A stretch of DNA of 64,000 nucleotides from Diphasiastrum complanatum (lineage: Eukaryota; Streptophyta; Lycopodiopsida; Lycopodiales; Lycopodiaceae): the NCBI GenBank assembly GCA_029204225.1, contig CM055101.1, forward strand, positions 31,274,519 to 31,338,518, written 5' to 3'. Position 1 is the first letter of the stretch. Each line of letters starts with the position of its first letter. The position numbers were made by a program, and so were the translations under genes. Below are positions 1 to 11,600 of this stretch, piece by piece. The notes beneath the pieces were generated by a model. The model ran no database searches. It worked only from the letters and a program-made list of their open reading frames with translations, and was not told the origin of the DNA.

Positions 1-3000
1 AAGGACACCAAATTTTGTGTGTGTATGTTGTTTTGCTCCTTAGAAGATTATTCCCTATCACAATTTGAATTTGGATATTGAAGATCCATTTGGAAAAATC
101 TGCAATGAGATAGTCAAGTAGGATGTCATATTGATGGGTGATTTCAACAGAAAGATTTGTAAGTGATTAGGCAATTTTTCATATAGGAAGTGATTATCCT
201 CTTTGGTTGGATGAGATACCTTGCCTATAGAGAGAATACTCTAGGGATGCCGGCAATTCCAAATTATATGCTTGCAACTATGTACTATGCAGTATGGATC
301 ATGACAATAGGTATTAGGTGGGACTTGGGAGTGCTAACTCTCGAGTTAAGATTCAAAATTGATTGTTGATTAACTATAATTTACACTATCTAAACACTAA
401 AAAAGGATGTTTTTTCTGGTCATAATGCGCTTGAAATAGTATTTCCCCCTAAATCCGCTTTGCCATTTCAAACCATCAATGTATGTACTTTGTAGTATGG
501 AATCTGGATCATGACAATAGATATTAAGTTGGACTCAGGATTTCTGACTCTTGAATCAATATTCAAGATTGATTGTTGGTTAATTATAATCTACATTGCC
601 TGAACATTAAATAAGCACTTGTTTTTGCCGTACAGAAAGCAAAATCTCGCCCCCCCCCCCCAATCAACAACATTAGTTGCTTGCTTGGTAGTGGCAACTA
701 TTAATAGTGCAAAGGTCAACACAATAAGCTGTTGATTGCCAAAAGTTTTGATTTGGACAGAACTTGAGTGTATTTTTTGTAGAGTGAAAGGAGTAAAAGA
801 AAAGGGTAGAGAGCTAGGAGGAGAAGTCAGAGAGGACATAGGGAAACTTAGTGCAAGGGAAGATTCAAAAAGATATCATTGAAGAGGAGAAAGAAGAAAG
901 AATAGGTTAGGGAGAAAGAAGTTAGAAAAGATGGTGTTAGCCTTTAGGACCTAGGTTTGGAGGGTTTTAGTAACTAGAGTGGATTTAGGAGAGCGAGGAG
1001 AGCAAATAGGTCTCATGCCAAGGCCAACAGATCCTTTTTGAGATCATGCCACATTTGCAATTGCTGCGAATTGTGGCAGCTCAGGCTTAAGGAGATGTAA
1101 TTGAAAATATTGTGGCATGAACTCCACGGGTGGCCCTAGTTGGATGCGATTGCACCTGTTATCTATGCATGGTACCAAGACCGTCAGTTGCTCGTAGGCA
1201 CCACCAAATATAGAATTGCTGAGATGTGATGCAATGGAGCCATAGAGCGTGGTCCTTTGGCAGTAGGTAAACACTTGTGAGTCTACCCTCAGTGCTCATT
1301 TATTATTCTTTGAAGTTTCCACTTTGTTAGTACCAAGTAGACTATAGCCTGTGGGCTTTGGAGGCTGGGTTTGTGGGGTAATGGGTTGAGGGTTTTGATT
1401 TGGACTTTGCTTCACAATTGCTACTATTTTGAAATTCATTTGAACTTTGTTGTTTGAACTCGTGACTTTTTAAGCAATAGTTTTTGAATTTGTGATTGCG
1501 GCAACACCTTCCACATGACAACTTGCTGTAATAGTAGCATGTACTATGTATGCGTCAAATTATTTAAAACGTCCATTCACTACCAAAGGAGAGATTGAGG
1601 ATGTGGATGGGGGCTGGTGGAACTGGGGTTGGTGCGCTTGTGGTAACGCATGCACATTCAAGGGACCGCTCACATCTTAGGGGCAGTTCTTGTATGTAGT
1701 GCAATTTTAGCAATCGAACAATCAAAATGCTACAATTGATGTTAGGAGGTGTATTTATGTGCGTGACCTCCCCTTTCAATTGGCAAAGGCCCATGCATGG
1801 AGAGAAATGATGAGAGTCATTTCTCAATTGGTTTGGACTGGGAAAGGGATAAGTAATGAGCTTTTGTCATGCGGGTGCTTGTTTTGCACCTTACAAAGAT
1901 ATGGCTTCACTTTAGGGCTTTCATATGAGTTTATGGACAAATGGGGGCAGCAGCTACATACATTCACTATGATCAACTTGCAACTTGCATAATCAACATG
2001 TGGCAAAGCAAATGGCACTAGGCCATTGGCACCCATCATGGAGTGACAACTAGTTCTATGACAAAGAGTTTAGGTATGTATGACACTCTTGCATTAGCTG
2101 TGTCTTTCTTGATGCTGCGACCCAAAACACACTCATGGATGACCTTTTTTTGTTTCGGAATGAGATTCTTGAGTTCAGATATTTAGTAGTGTGGTTGAGG
2201 TATGATATTGCTGCACTTTGTGTCACGGGGGGTGATGTATCACAACAATATTCCCATATTGTAGAGGCCTGCACTCTGGATTCTCTTACAGAACTGCATA
2301 GGAATTGCTTGCGAGAGAAATTGTGTGTTATCTTTGATTCGTACGAAGAGGAAGAACACACTCTTGTGCAATTGGATAAGTTGGTGGTTTGAGTTTGATT
2401 ATTATGGAAGTTGGAATTGCATTTGTATTTGGATGTGTGCATGGTGTGCTTATGATTTTGGCATTTTTGTATAATCTTATGGTTTACTTCTCATACTGAT
2501 TTCAGTTGGAATTCTAGTTTGAACTTCCATGAACACTTGTCTACATAAAGCTTTACTTCTATGCAAGTCAGAACAAATTTGCATCATGTGACCATTGACG
2601 TGTCTTGCCATTGGTACGTACTATCCTACTTCAAACAATTTTGAAGAGCTCCTCAAATTCAAGTCTCTCAATTTATAAGTTTTAAGACTGAGCATTGAAG
2701 CCAATGACCATATAGAATCTGTGATTAGGCAGGACATGATTAACTATAGTTGGACTTGTGAGTTTTCACTCAAACTATAATTGCATCATGGTAGTGTAGT
2801 TTTGCACCCTTGACCCCAAACCAACACTGGTTTTGTTTTGTTGTAAGAGAAGTCAAAGCATTAAACCATTATTTAAAAAGTAAACTTAAACATGATATGA
2901 AGGTTTGATTTTGGTGGGGCTAGTTTAAGTCGGTACAATTTGGCGGACTCGAATCTGCCTATATGCAACAATGATCCTCTCGACCCACGAGTCATCAAGG

Positions 3001-3524
3001 ATTGATCAAAACATTGGAAACATATTGTTCATTGACATGAGCCTCTCGAACGTGGCCTTACCCTTACTTTTGACACCAAAACAGAATTATGATAGGAACT
3101 CATGTGTATCCTTTCCAAGACATCATCTTATGCTTGATTTTCTCTCCAGTGGACCTTATGCTGGAAATAAGGAGATCTTTAGAATGCCCCAGCAGGGAAA
3201 GTGATATTTTCATCCTTAAAAGAAAACGACAAGATCAGATTTGAATTTTTAGGTTGAGTTGGTTGATCACTCTTACAATCCACTGGCTTAGATTTCAAAC
3301 CTTCTCATTGATGACTTCTTTGCTTAATTAATGTGGAGTAGTTGGCCTTCCAAGTTCCATGTTGCTTGTTTTCCGTCATATCCTTGTGAGTTGTCATAAG
3401 TTGGTATATGGAAGCTTACTTTCGTCAATCATGTTTGAGTTCATGTTCAATGCTCAATGTATATGAATTTTTATGTCATAAATTGAAACCAACCTCACAA
3501 TTCAACTTAATTCTCATGATACAG
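1..3524 (+). other. Upstream Fd-GOGAT intron (partial)
   Basis: It precedes the first recognisable exon, whose split first codon requires an intron here. I looked for the preceding family residues and did not find them. It contains a dispersed direct repeat (281-610), a poly-C run (about 651-661) and otherwise unidentified A/T-rich sequence with only short shadow frames. Confidence 0.6.
281..610 (+). repeat. Pair of diverged direct repeats, about 120 bp each
   Basis: 281-400 and 484-610 share tgtact-tgAgtatgga, tcatgacaata, attaaggt-like and gattgattgttg blocks in the same order, with scattered changes and small indels. The offset is about 203 bp. The origin is unknown; it could be an old local duplication. 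Confidence 0.6.
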
Positions 3525-3654
3525 TGCGGTGTGCCCATATCTTGCTTTAGAGACTTGTCGGCAGTGGCGGCTCAGCACCAAAAGTGTGAATTTGATGAAA
3601 AATGGAAAAATACCAACGGTTACAATAGAGCAGGCTCAACAGAACTTTTGCAAG
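3525..3654 (+). CDS. GLU1: Fd-GOGAT exon 1 of window
   Basis: 130 nt, one base plus 43 codons. The acceptor is acag before T and the donor is AAG before gtagca. It encodes the family motif [15 protein letters not shown] and, near the end, [13 protein letters not shown] (central domain). I could not find the preceding exon in 1-3524. It is isolated from the next exon by a 5.4-kb intron and is easily missed because a longer frame covers it. Confidence 0.92.
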
Positions 3655-6600
3655 GTAGCAGTCTGAAGTTTTCAAATAGTTTCAAGTAAAAGGCCATAAT
3701 TCATAGATCAATGATAAAAGCTCTCAAACCTCACCATTTCATACTGCTTTTTTGTGGTTGCCAAGTTTTATTAATTTTTCAAGTTTGTTTTACATGCTCT
3801 AATCATACTTGTAAGGATGTAACTTTATGATTGTAATGAAGAGCCCAACTTTTTTGTTTCTTATATCGACATAGAGCTTGCTTAAATATTATGAAAACTA
3901 TATACTAGATAGAACTATCAAATAATTGTTTCTTCATAAACTCAGTAAGTTGGAAGTAGCTTGTTTCAAATCATAAAGTATCATTTTGAATTTAGCAATG
4001 TTTGTCCACCACTTGGACTTGTTCTAATAGTCCCCTTTGAGCTCAATTATTATCAAGTAATGGCATCCAATATTTTTTGCTCTACAAGTTCAACACACCA
4101 TACCTCTGCTGCATACAAGGCTGAAGGGGTGACAAGAGTGTCAAAAGTCTACACTTACTCGGAGCATCACGAATAGACTTACGGAAACAGAACCTCTCTA
4201 ACTGAACAAGGGAAGAGTGACCTTTCCCAAGTCGAGTAGTAGCCGCCTGTCTCATACTGAACGTAGGACCAGTGAAGAGTACACCCAGGTAAGTGTAAGA
4301 AGAGACCACGTCTAGAGGATGTCCGTCAAAAGTAAGCTCCTGACGCTATATGAAAGCTCGATAAGTGTTGAAGACCACAACTTTGGTCTTCGCCATGTTC
4401 ACCCCATAGAAAGTATATAAGCAATCCATCTATCTCTGTAATCCCTCTCTGGTGTGAGGTACTAATACCACATCATCCGCATAGAGGAGAATAACAATCA
4501 GAATGCTGCCAAGTCTACAACCGGCACCGCCACACTGAGAAACCTCTCCAACTCATCAATATATAGTCCAAAAAGAACTGGTGAAAGAGAGCATCCATGC
4601 TTCACCCCAATAGTACTCCAAATATGCTCAGCAGTACTGCTGCTATGACGAAAACAGCCCAGAACTCTCTCATAGAGAGCCATGACAGCCAGAGAGAGAG
4701 AGAGAGAAAGAAAGAAAGAAAGCTTTATTAATGTCTTTTCCATGCCAAAAGGCATATAAGACTAATGAAGTACATGTCAAGTGTGCGGTAACCATGGGAG
4801 CGTATAAAACGTCTCCAAAACGGTAATAAAGAAAGCATCTAGTACAAACTAAAGTAGACACATATGTGAGTGTGTCTGTGCATAATAATCATATGTATCG
4901 AGATGTCAAGACTGTGTTGTGCTGCTGCTGCTGTAAAAGGATGTTGAGCCACAGCATGAGAAGACACTGGAGCCTGCCGGCGTCGTCTATGAGCATGAGC
5001 ATGTGTAGTAGTACGTCTCTACATAGGATGTCTGGTGATCCTGGTAGTAACGTGATGGTGAGAAGTACACTGTCTCTGATCTCTATGACAATGCGAGCGG
5101 CTGTCATCAGCATCATCGTCATAATCCTCGTCCTCATGCGCTAAGTCATGCGATCTTTGCCTAGTAAAGAATGAAGTGATCAGTGGCTGTGCGGTAAAAT
5201 GCTGGGGTGTCCCGTATAAATCTCCCCGTAGGATGAACATCTCACGTACCATCAGAGCGACATCGTGGATCCTCATAGGCAAGGAGAGAGAGTAGAGTGG
5301 TAGGCATGTCTCGAAACAAGCAATGATATCGTCCTCTGATCTCATAGTATTCAGGGCATCTGAAGAGAAAGTGCTCCTCAGACTCCACCTCACCTAGAGA
5401 GCATAACTGGCAAATACGCTCCTCTCTAGGAATACCATGGAACCTCCCAGTCTCAATAGCTAGCTGATGAGAGGATACCCTGAGTTGTCAAGTGTGAATC
5501 TGAGACAATGTGATAGACCCGAATCTAAATAGTGTGGCATGACTGGTGTCCCTGATGCATCTAGCTCCAAGAAATGGGTCCGGTAGAAAGCTGGCTTAAC
5601 CCCTAACTGGTGACGCCAAGTCCGCTCTAGATATGTGCAATAGAGGAATCGTCTGATATACTGATGGGTGCTTGAGGGAAGCTCTATGATGGAGATACCA
5701 AATGACTCAAGTAGGAGGTGAGATGCCTGAGAGAACCATGATAATCTGTAGCCCTGATGAAGGCGCTGTGAGGAGGATAGTGCAATCTGTATGTATCGTC
5801 TGTCTATCTCTGGTAACGCCTATATCCTCTGTATATAGGTAATGAGCTAGAAAGCTGCCTCAATATGTATAGGTGGAACTGTGAACTCGGCCAGGAGAAT
5901 TTCATGTGGAACAGAAGGCTTCGCTCGAATCAACCGGGCTAGCATGGTGGTCTGTAGTCGTGAAAGACTGGCCCAGTGTAAAGGGGTGACAATTGTATCA
6001 AAAAGGTGACACTTACTACGAGCATCCTGGATGGACTTCCGGAAACAGAATCGCTCTAGCTGAACAAGAGAGGCATGTCCCTTCCCCAGTCGAGTGGCAG
6101 CAGCCTGTCTCATGCTAAAAGTAGGACCTGAGAAAAGGATCCCCAGGTATGTGTAGGAAGGGACCATTTCTAGGACCTGTCCACCCAAAGTAAGCTCCTG
6201 TCGCTGCATGAATGCTCGAGAGGTTTTGAAGACCATAACCTTGGTCTTCCCAACGTTCACCCCTGGAAAAATTGGAGGGGTCAAAAAAATAATTCCCGGG
6301 TAATCAAATTAAATAGGGTCGATTCCTAGCCCCATCTGGTGCAAAACTCATGTAAGCAATCCAACTGTCGCTGTAGACCCTCTCTAGTCGGTGAGACCAA
6401 TACCACATCATCGGCATAAAGGAGGATAGCAATCAAGATGTCCCCAAGCCTGCAACCAGCACCACCACATTGTGTAATGACTCTCTCCAACTCATCAATA
6501 TACAAGCCAAAGAGGACTGGTGAGAGGGAACAACCCTGCTTCACCCCAATAGTGCTCCAAATGTGATCGGATATGCCATTGCTGTGCCGGAAACATCCCA

Positions 6601-8550
6601 GGACACGCTCATAAAGTGCCATCACAGCAAGAACAATGTCAGTGGAGAAGCCTAGGTCTCGGAGTCTCTAGATGAGCAATGAGCGAGGGATAGAATCAAA
6701 GGCTTTCCTGAAGTCCACAAAACAACAGTAAACCCTCTCTCTCCTGTGCTTAGCCTCCTCAATCACGGCCCGCAATGTGAAGATGTGATCTGCAGTAGAG
6801 TAATGGGCTCGAAAACCAGAGAGAGAGAGAGCGAGAGAAGAAAGAAAGAAAGAAAGCCTTATTAATGTCTTTTCCATGCCAAAAGGCATATAAGACTAGT
6901 AAATGTACATGTCAAGTATTTGGCAACCATAGGAGCGTATGAAACGTCTCCAAAACAGTAACAAAAGTAGCAAATTTAGAGCTAAAACTATGAACTGAAA
7001 TAGATGTGATGCTATAAGAAACATGTGGGATTGAATGGGCGTCAAGTCTTCATCCATAAAAATAGTAGATCCCTTCAGGCAACCTCTTTTACGTAGAACC
7101 TTTTGACGAAGCAAAGCATCCTTGAAACGCAGAAACACTGTGGTGGATTGGAGCTTACCCACCCAAGCAGCAGATACAACATCCTCTTTGAGACCAAAGG
7201 TGGAATGAATGAAAGCATTTGCCTCAGCCATGAGGTCCTTACCTGCAAAAGAAGCTCCCCTAACCCTGACATTGAGGGCCTTGAGATCTCGTTTTTGATG
7301 TTCTTGGATAGATTCAGAAATAACCTGCTTAGATCCCTTGAGCACGTCGGCCCAAGAACTCTTCGATTGTTGAAATTGCTGCTCCAAGGAGTGAAACCGC
7401 TCTTGAAGCTGCTTTGCCATGTCTTCTAAATCTGCATTGCCGCTTCCTTCTTCTGCCTCTTCATCTGATTCCAACTCCTTCTGGAGGTGAGTAACATCAA
7501 CCTCAAGAATGCCAACTTTACCCTGGAGGACCAAAACCGTATTTGTTAGGGACCCAACTCCCTTGGGTCCCAAACCCAGACTTGAGACCAGACGATGACT
7601 GGGCCTGTGGACTTGACCGGTGACTCGTGAACCTGCATGGTTGCCATGTGTCATGATCCAGGAGTGCACATGGCTTGGAGTCTCTCTCCTTGGAGGTATA
7701 CGAGGGGAGGAGGACTCATTTGCCATCCATTTTGTCTATCTAGGAGGAGGTGGATGGAGAGCGTGTGCACGGCCAGGATGTATTGCTAGCATGAGGCAGG
7801 AGATTGCTGAGAGCCTAGGCGGTGGTATGGGACGCCATCTGGGATGGAGGTCGGATCCAGCTTGATTGGTCACAGGCCAGGGCATGGTGGGTGGACCCGG
7901 ATTAGGTCCTACGGCGGGGTGGAACGTGAATCGTTCGGTCTCTTGTGGTTAACCGGCACCTGGAGGTTTGCAGTAAGTGAGATTGTAACAGTATTCTCGA
8001 GAGTGGAGATTTGGAATGCTTGTTGCTTGATTAGCGCAAGCAAGGATACATTGGTCTCTTGAAGAGACTCAATAATGCGGGGGAAACCAGACAAAAATTC
8101 AGTTGAAAGAGACGGAGACAAAGAGGATGAAGATGAAGGGGTGAAAGAGGGAGAGGAGGAAGAAAGAGTAGAGGGTGGTCCTTTCACACATATAGAATGT
8201 ATTATGCTCTGTAGGTGCAAAACATGAAAAAGATTTCTGGAAAAAATATATAGAGAAAAAAGCTCCAAATAATTTTTCCACACAAAATAATTGATTTCTA
8301 CAAAACAGCATTGCGTACACATCCACACCTTTGATATGAAACTATATACAAAACACTAACAAATTTTCCAAGATTTTTAGGGTTTCTTCTAATTGAAGGT
8401 TTCAATACATAGTCAGAGTTCAAAAATTCATTCTAAAGTTCTATAATTTTTGCATGTAAGTCGGAACTCTAGCAGGATATTGTTTGAAAGTATTTTGGAC
8501 TTTGTAAATTGAGTGCATGGTTCTAATGAGTTGACTCATGCTCAGATTGA

Positions 8551-8618
<68 letters not shown>

Positions 8619-11600
8619 CAGCTATGGCGCCATCATGGCGCGCAGCTATGGCGCCGCTGCCTTAGAAGGTCTATATAAAAAGCTAAAGACTAATGTGCAC
8701 TGGTTTCAACATAAATATAGTGACAAGGATAATTGTATGAGAACCTGAGAAAGACTATTGATTTAGTGTCATACAGCCAATTACATTATCATGTTGACTA
8801 CTTGTTCAAACTCTTTTATGACACCTTTGGAAATTGGATTTAATGTCATTTCCAAGGCTATCAAGTTTTGTATGAATTTTTCTTGACAATTTTGGAACCT
8901 TCCTTTTGCACAATTCCATGTTTATCTGCAGGTAAGGTTTCTCAGTCTGTTCTTGACCATTCTTGTTAGTTTCCTTTATTGGAAAGAAAAACGTAACATT
9001 CAAAATCCCATGGACAATTTTCTGTGCACACATTTTTGAAATTTAGATTGCTGCTAACAAGTAGATGGTGCATTCAGGCAGTGAAGGCAGGCCTTTTAAA
9101 GATACTCTCAAAGATGGGAATCTCTCTTTTGACAAGGTGAGAACTGAATTATTTTTCTCTTTCTTTTCTTTGAGTTAGTCTCTCTCTTTTGACGAATTGA
9201 GAACTAAATTATTTTTCTCTTTCTTTTCTTTGAGTTAGTTTCCTTTTTGCTCGAAGGTTACAATGTCCAGGTATATCAACTTACAGTAAAGTCAGGATTG
9301 TAAAATATTGAAATCAGGTTATTGGAATCTTGCTTGTTTTGATGTCTGTGAGCATCTCGGTAAGGAGATTCAAAATTTGAATCATGAAACCTTGAGGAGC
9401 CTCTTTTGAACATATTTGGTGCTGTTGCAGTTATTGTGGAGCACAGATCTTCGAGATATATGGTCTCGGTAAAGACGTAGTTGACACAGCATTTCGTGGA
9501 AGTGTATCTCTCATTAATGGTTTGACCTTAGATGAGGTAGATTCATTCTCCTTTAGTGATTATAAATTTTGAACAAAGCACATCACCTGATGTGAATTGT
9601 TGGAAATCATGCTATTGTCTCTGTAGTACTTTCAGACCTATTTCTTGCTTTGGAATTCATGGTGTCTCTGTATTGATGCAATGGAGTAGCTGGGGCGAGA
9701 GTGTGTATCTTTCTGGGTGAAGGCATTTTCAGAAGACACAGCAAAGAGGCTTGAGAACTTTGGATTTATTCAATTCAGACAAGGAGGTGAGGAAGTTTAC
9801 TTTCCAATGTATCCATTAAGGTACGACGAATGAAAATGTAAAAGCATCTTTCAAAGATTTCCACAGATTCGTCTCCTAAATTCTTTTTCTCCAACGTTTT
9901 AAATTTTGCAAAAGAAAATGTTTGAAAAGGTGTTCTTATGTGCCAGTTCTTGAAGTATAGGCTGGTATATGACGTGGTGCAGGTGAATATCATGGGAACA
10001 ATCCTGAAATGTCAAAGTTGCTTCACAAAGCTGTTAGAGAAAGGAATGAAAGTGCATATGCTGTTTATCAGCAACATCTTGCAACACGGCCTGTGAATGT
10101 AATGACCATATGCTAAGCTTGACAATTTTCGTTTGAGACCAAGCACCTGTAGAAGAGTTTATTAAGAGCCTTAGCGCTTCTAGTGATGCATTTACCCATT
10201 TTACAGCTATGGCATGTTAATTTGAGGTTGTAACTGGATGAGTTTTCATTTAGTATTGTTGAGTCCCAAACATGAGAATTGAACTCTTTACCTGATTGCA
10301 GTTTTCAAAATTTCCAGAAAATTAGTGGACTGTGTCTTAGCTCCACTGTTCATGCAGGTTCTCCGAGATTTGCTCGAGTTCAGGAGTGAGAAGCAACCGA
10401 TTCCACTGTCAAAAGTGGAACCAGCCAATAAAATAGTTGAGAGGTTCTGTACTGGAGGCATGTCTTTAGGAGCCATTTCTCGAGAAACACATGAAGTTAT
10501 TGCTGTTGCTATGAACAGGCTTGGAGGAAAATCAAACTCTGGAGAAGGTGGTGAGGTATTATTTGGTCTTCTTGGTCAGACATTCACTTCAAACTGATTT
10601 TTTTTTCCGAAAATACAGTTGAACACACCTGCTGCTACTTTTTCAATGAAACAATACTCTTCAACCTCTTTGGATGTGGTGGTATAATCTTAGAGCAACG
10701 AAATTCACTGAAGCAAGCATATTGTAGTTCTAGAAGGGGATGCAAATGATCTTATGGGAAACCCCTCTGTCTTTTATCCTTTGTATAGAACATGGAAGAA
10801 TGCTCTCTTAAGCATGATAATGTAGTTGAGTTTATCAGTTGGGCATTTTAATGTACAGTTGCAAATTTTTTGAGTTCCTCCAGTTTTAAACTTGCACAAG
10901 GTAGTCTTCAATATTGATGTGTGCTTTTCTGTGCACCTGCTTTCTGGATTTTAATTTGTGAAAAATTGTCTCATATGGCATCCTGTGACAGGATCCTATC
11001 CGGTGGCGACATCTTACTGATGTTGTAGATGGGTATTCACCAACTCTACCGCATTTGAAAGGCTTGCAAAATGGTGATACAGCCACGAGTGCTATCAAGC
11101 AGGTTTGTCGGGCGTGAATGCTCAATCATCATGCTTTTTTGCACTGCCATACACATTTAAAATTCAGTCCATAGTAGCCAGTCTACGTTGGGTATTGATG
11201 CTCAAAGCTGAATGGATGGTATTCTATTTTGATTTGGATTTACAGGTGGCATCTGGACGTTTTGGTGTCACTCCAACTTTCCTTGCAAATGCTAAACAGC
11301 TTGAGATAAAAATAGCTCAGGGAGCCAAACCTGGAGAAGGGGGGCAGTTGCCAGGGAAAAAAGTTAGTAGTTATATTGCTGTGCTGCGCAACTCCAAGCC
11401 TGGTGTACCACTTATTTCTCCACCACCTCATCATGACATATATTCAATTGAGGACTTGGCGCAACTGATTTTTGACCTTCATCAGGTTTTCCCATTTGTT
11501 CTTCCTGTTCAGACCTTTCTCTGTTAAGTAACATCTTAGTATGCAATGGGAATTTGTAGACTTGTTATTTCAATAGTTATAGAGCATATATCCATTTGAG

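Larger units (their letters stand above)
3655..9077 (+). other. Fd-GOGAT intron with LINE cluster
   Basis: 5423-bp intron with GT (3655) and AG (9077). The LINE copies occupy about 4085-7730, possibly to 8330. The rest (3655-4084 and 8330-9077) shows only a CT microsatellite (8553-8616) and a short GGCGCC-rich motif (8619-8655). Confidence 0.8.

Noticed and set aside
651-661. Poly-C run
   Set aside because: A simple homopolymer without associated structure.
3408-3689. 93-codon open frame on the plus strand
   Set aside because: It is in the wrong frame over the real Fd-GOGAT exon 3525-3654; another frame there gives the family residues.
4866-5144. 92-codon plus-strand frame rich in Ser, Met and Cys
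   Set aside because: It lies antisense to the 3' part of LINE copy b and is explained by that element's base composition.
9065-9136. Alternative frame of exon 2 giving [17 protein letters not shown]
   Set aside because: It is open, but it uses a different acceptor and frame. Only the frame starting at 9078 gives the conserved [11 protein letters not shown] and joins the next exon in phase.
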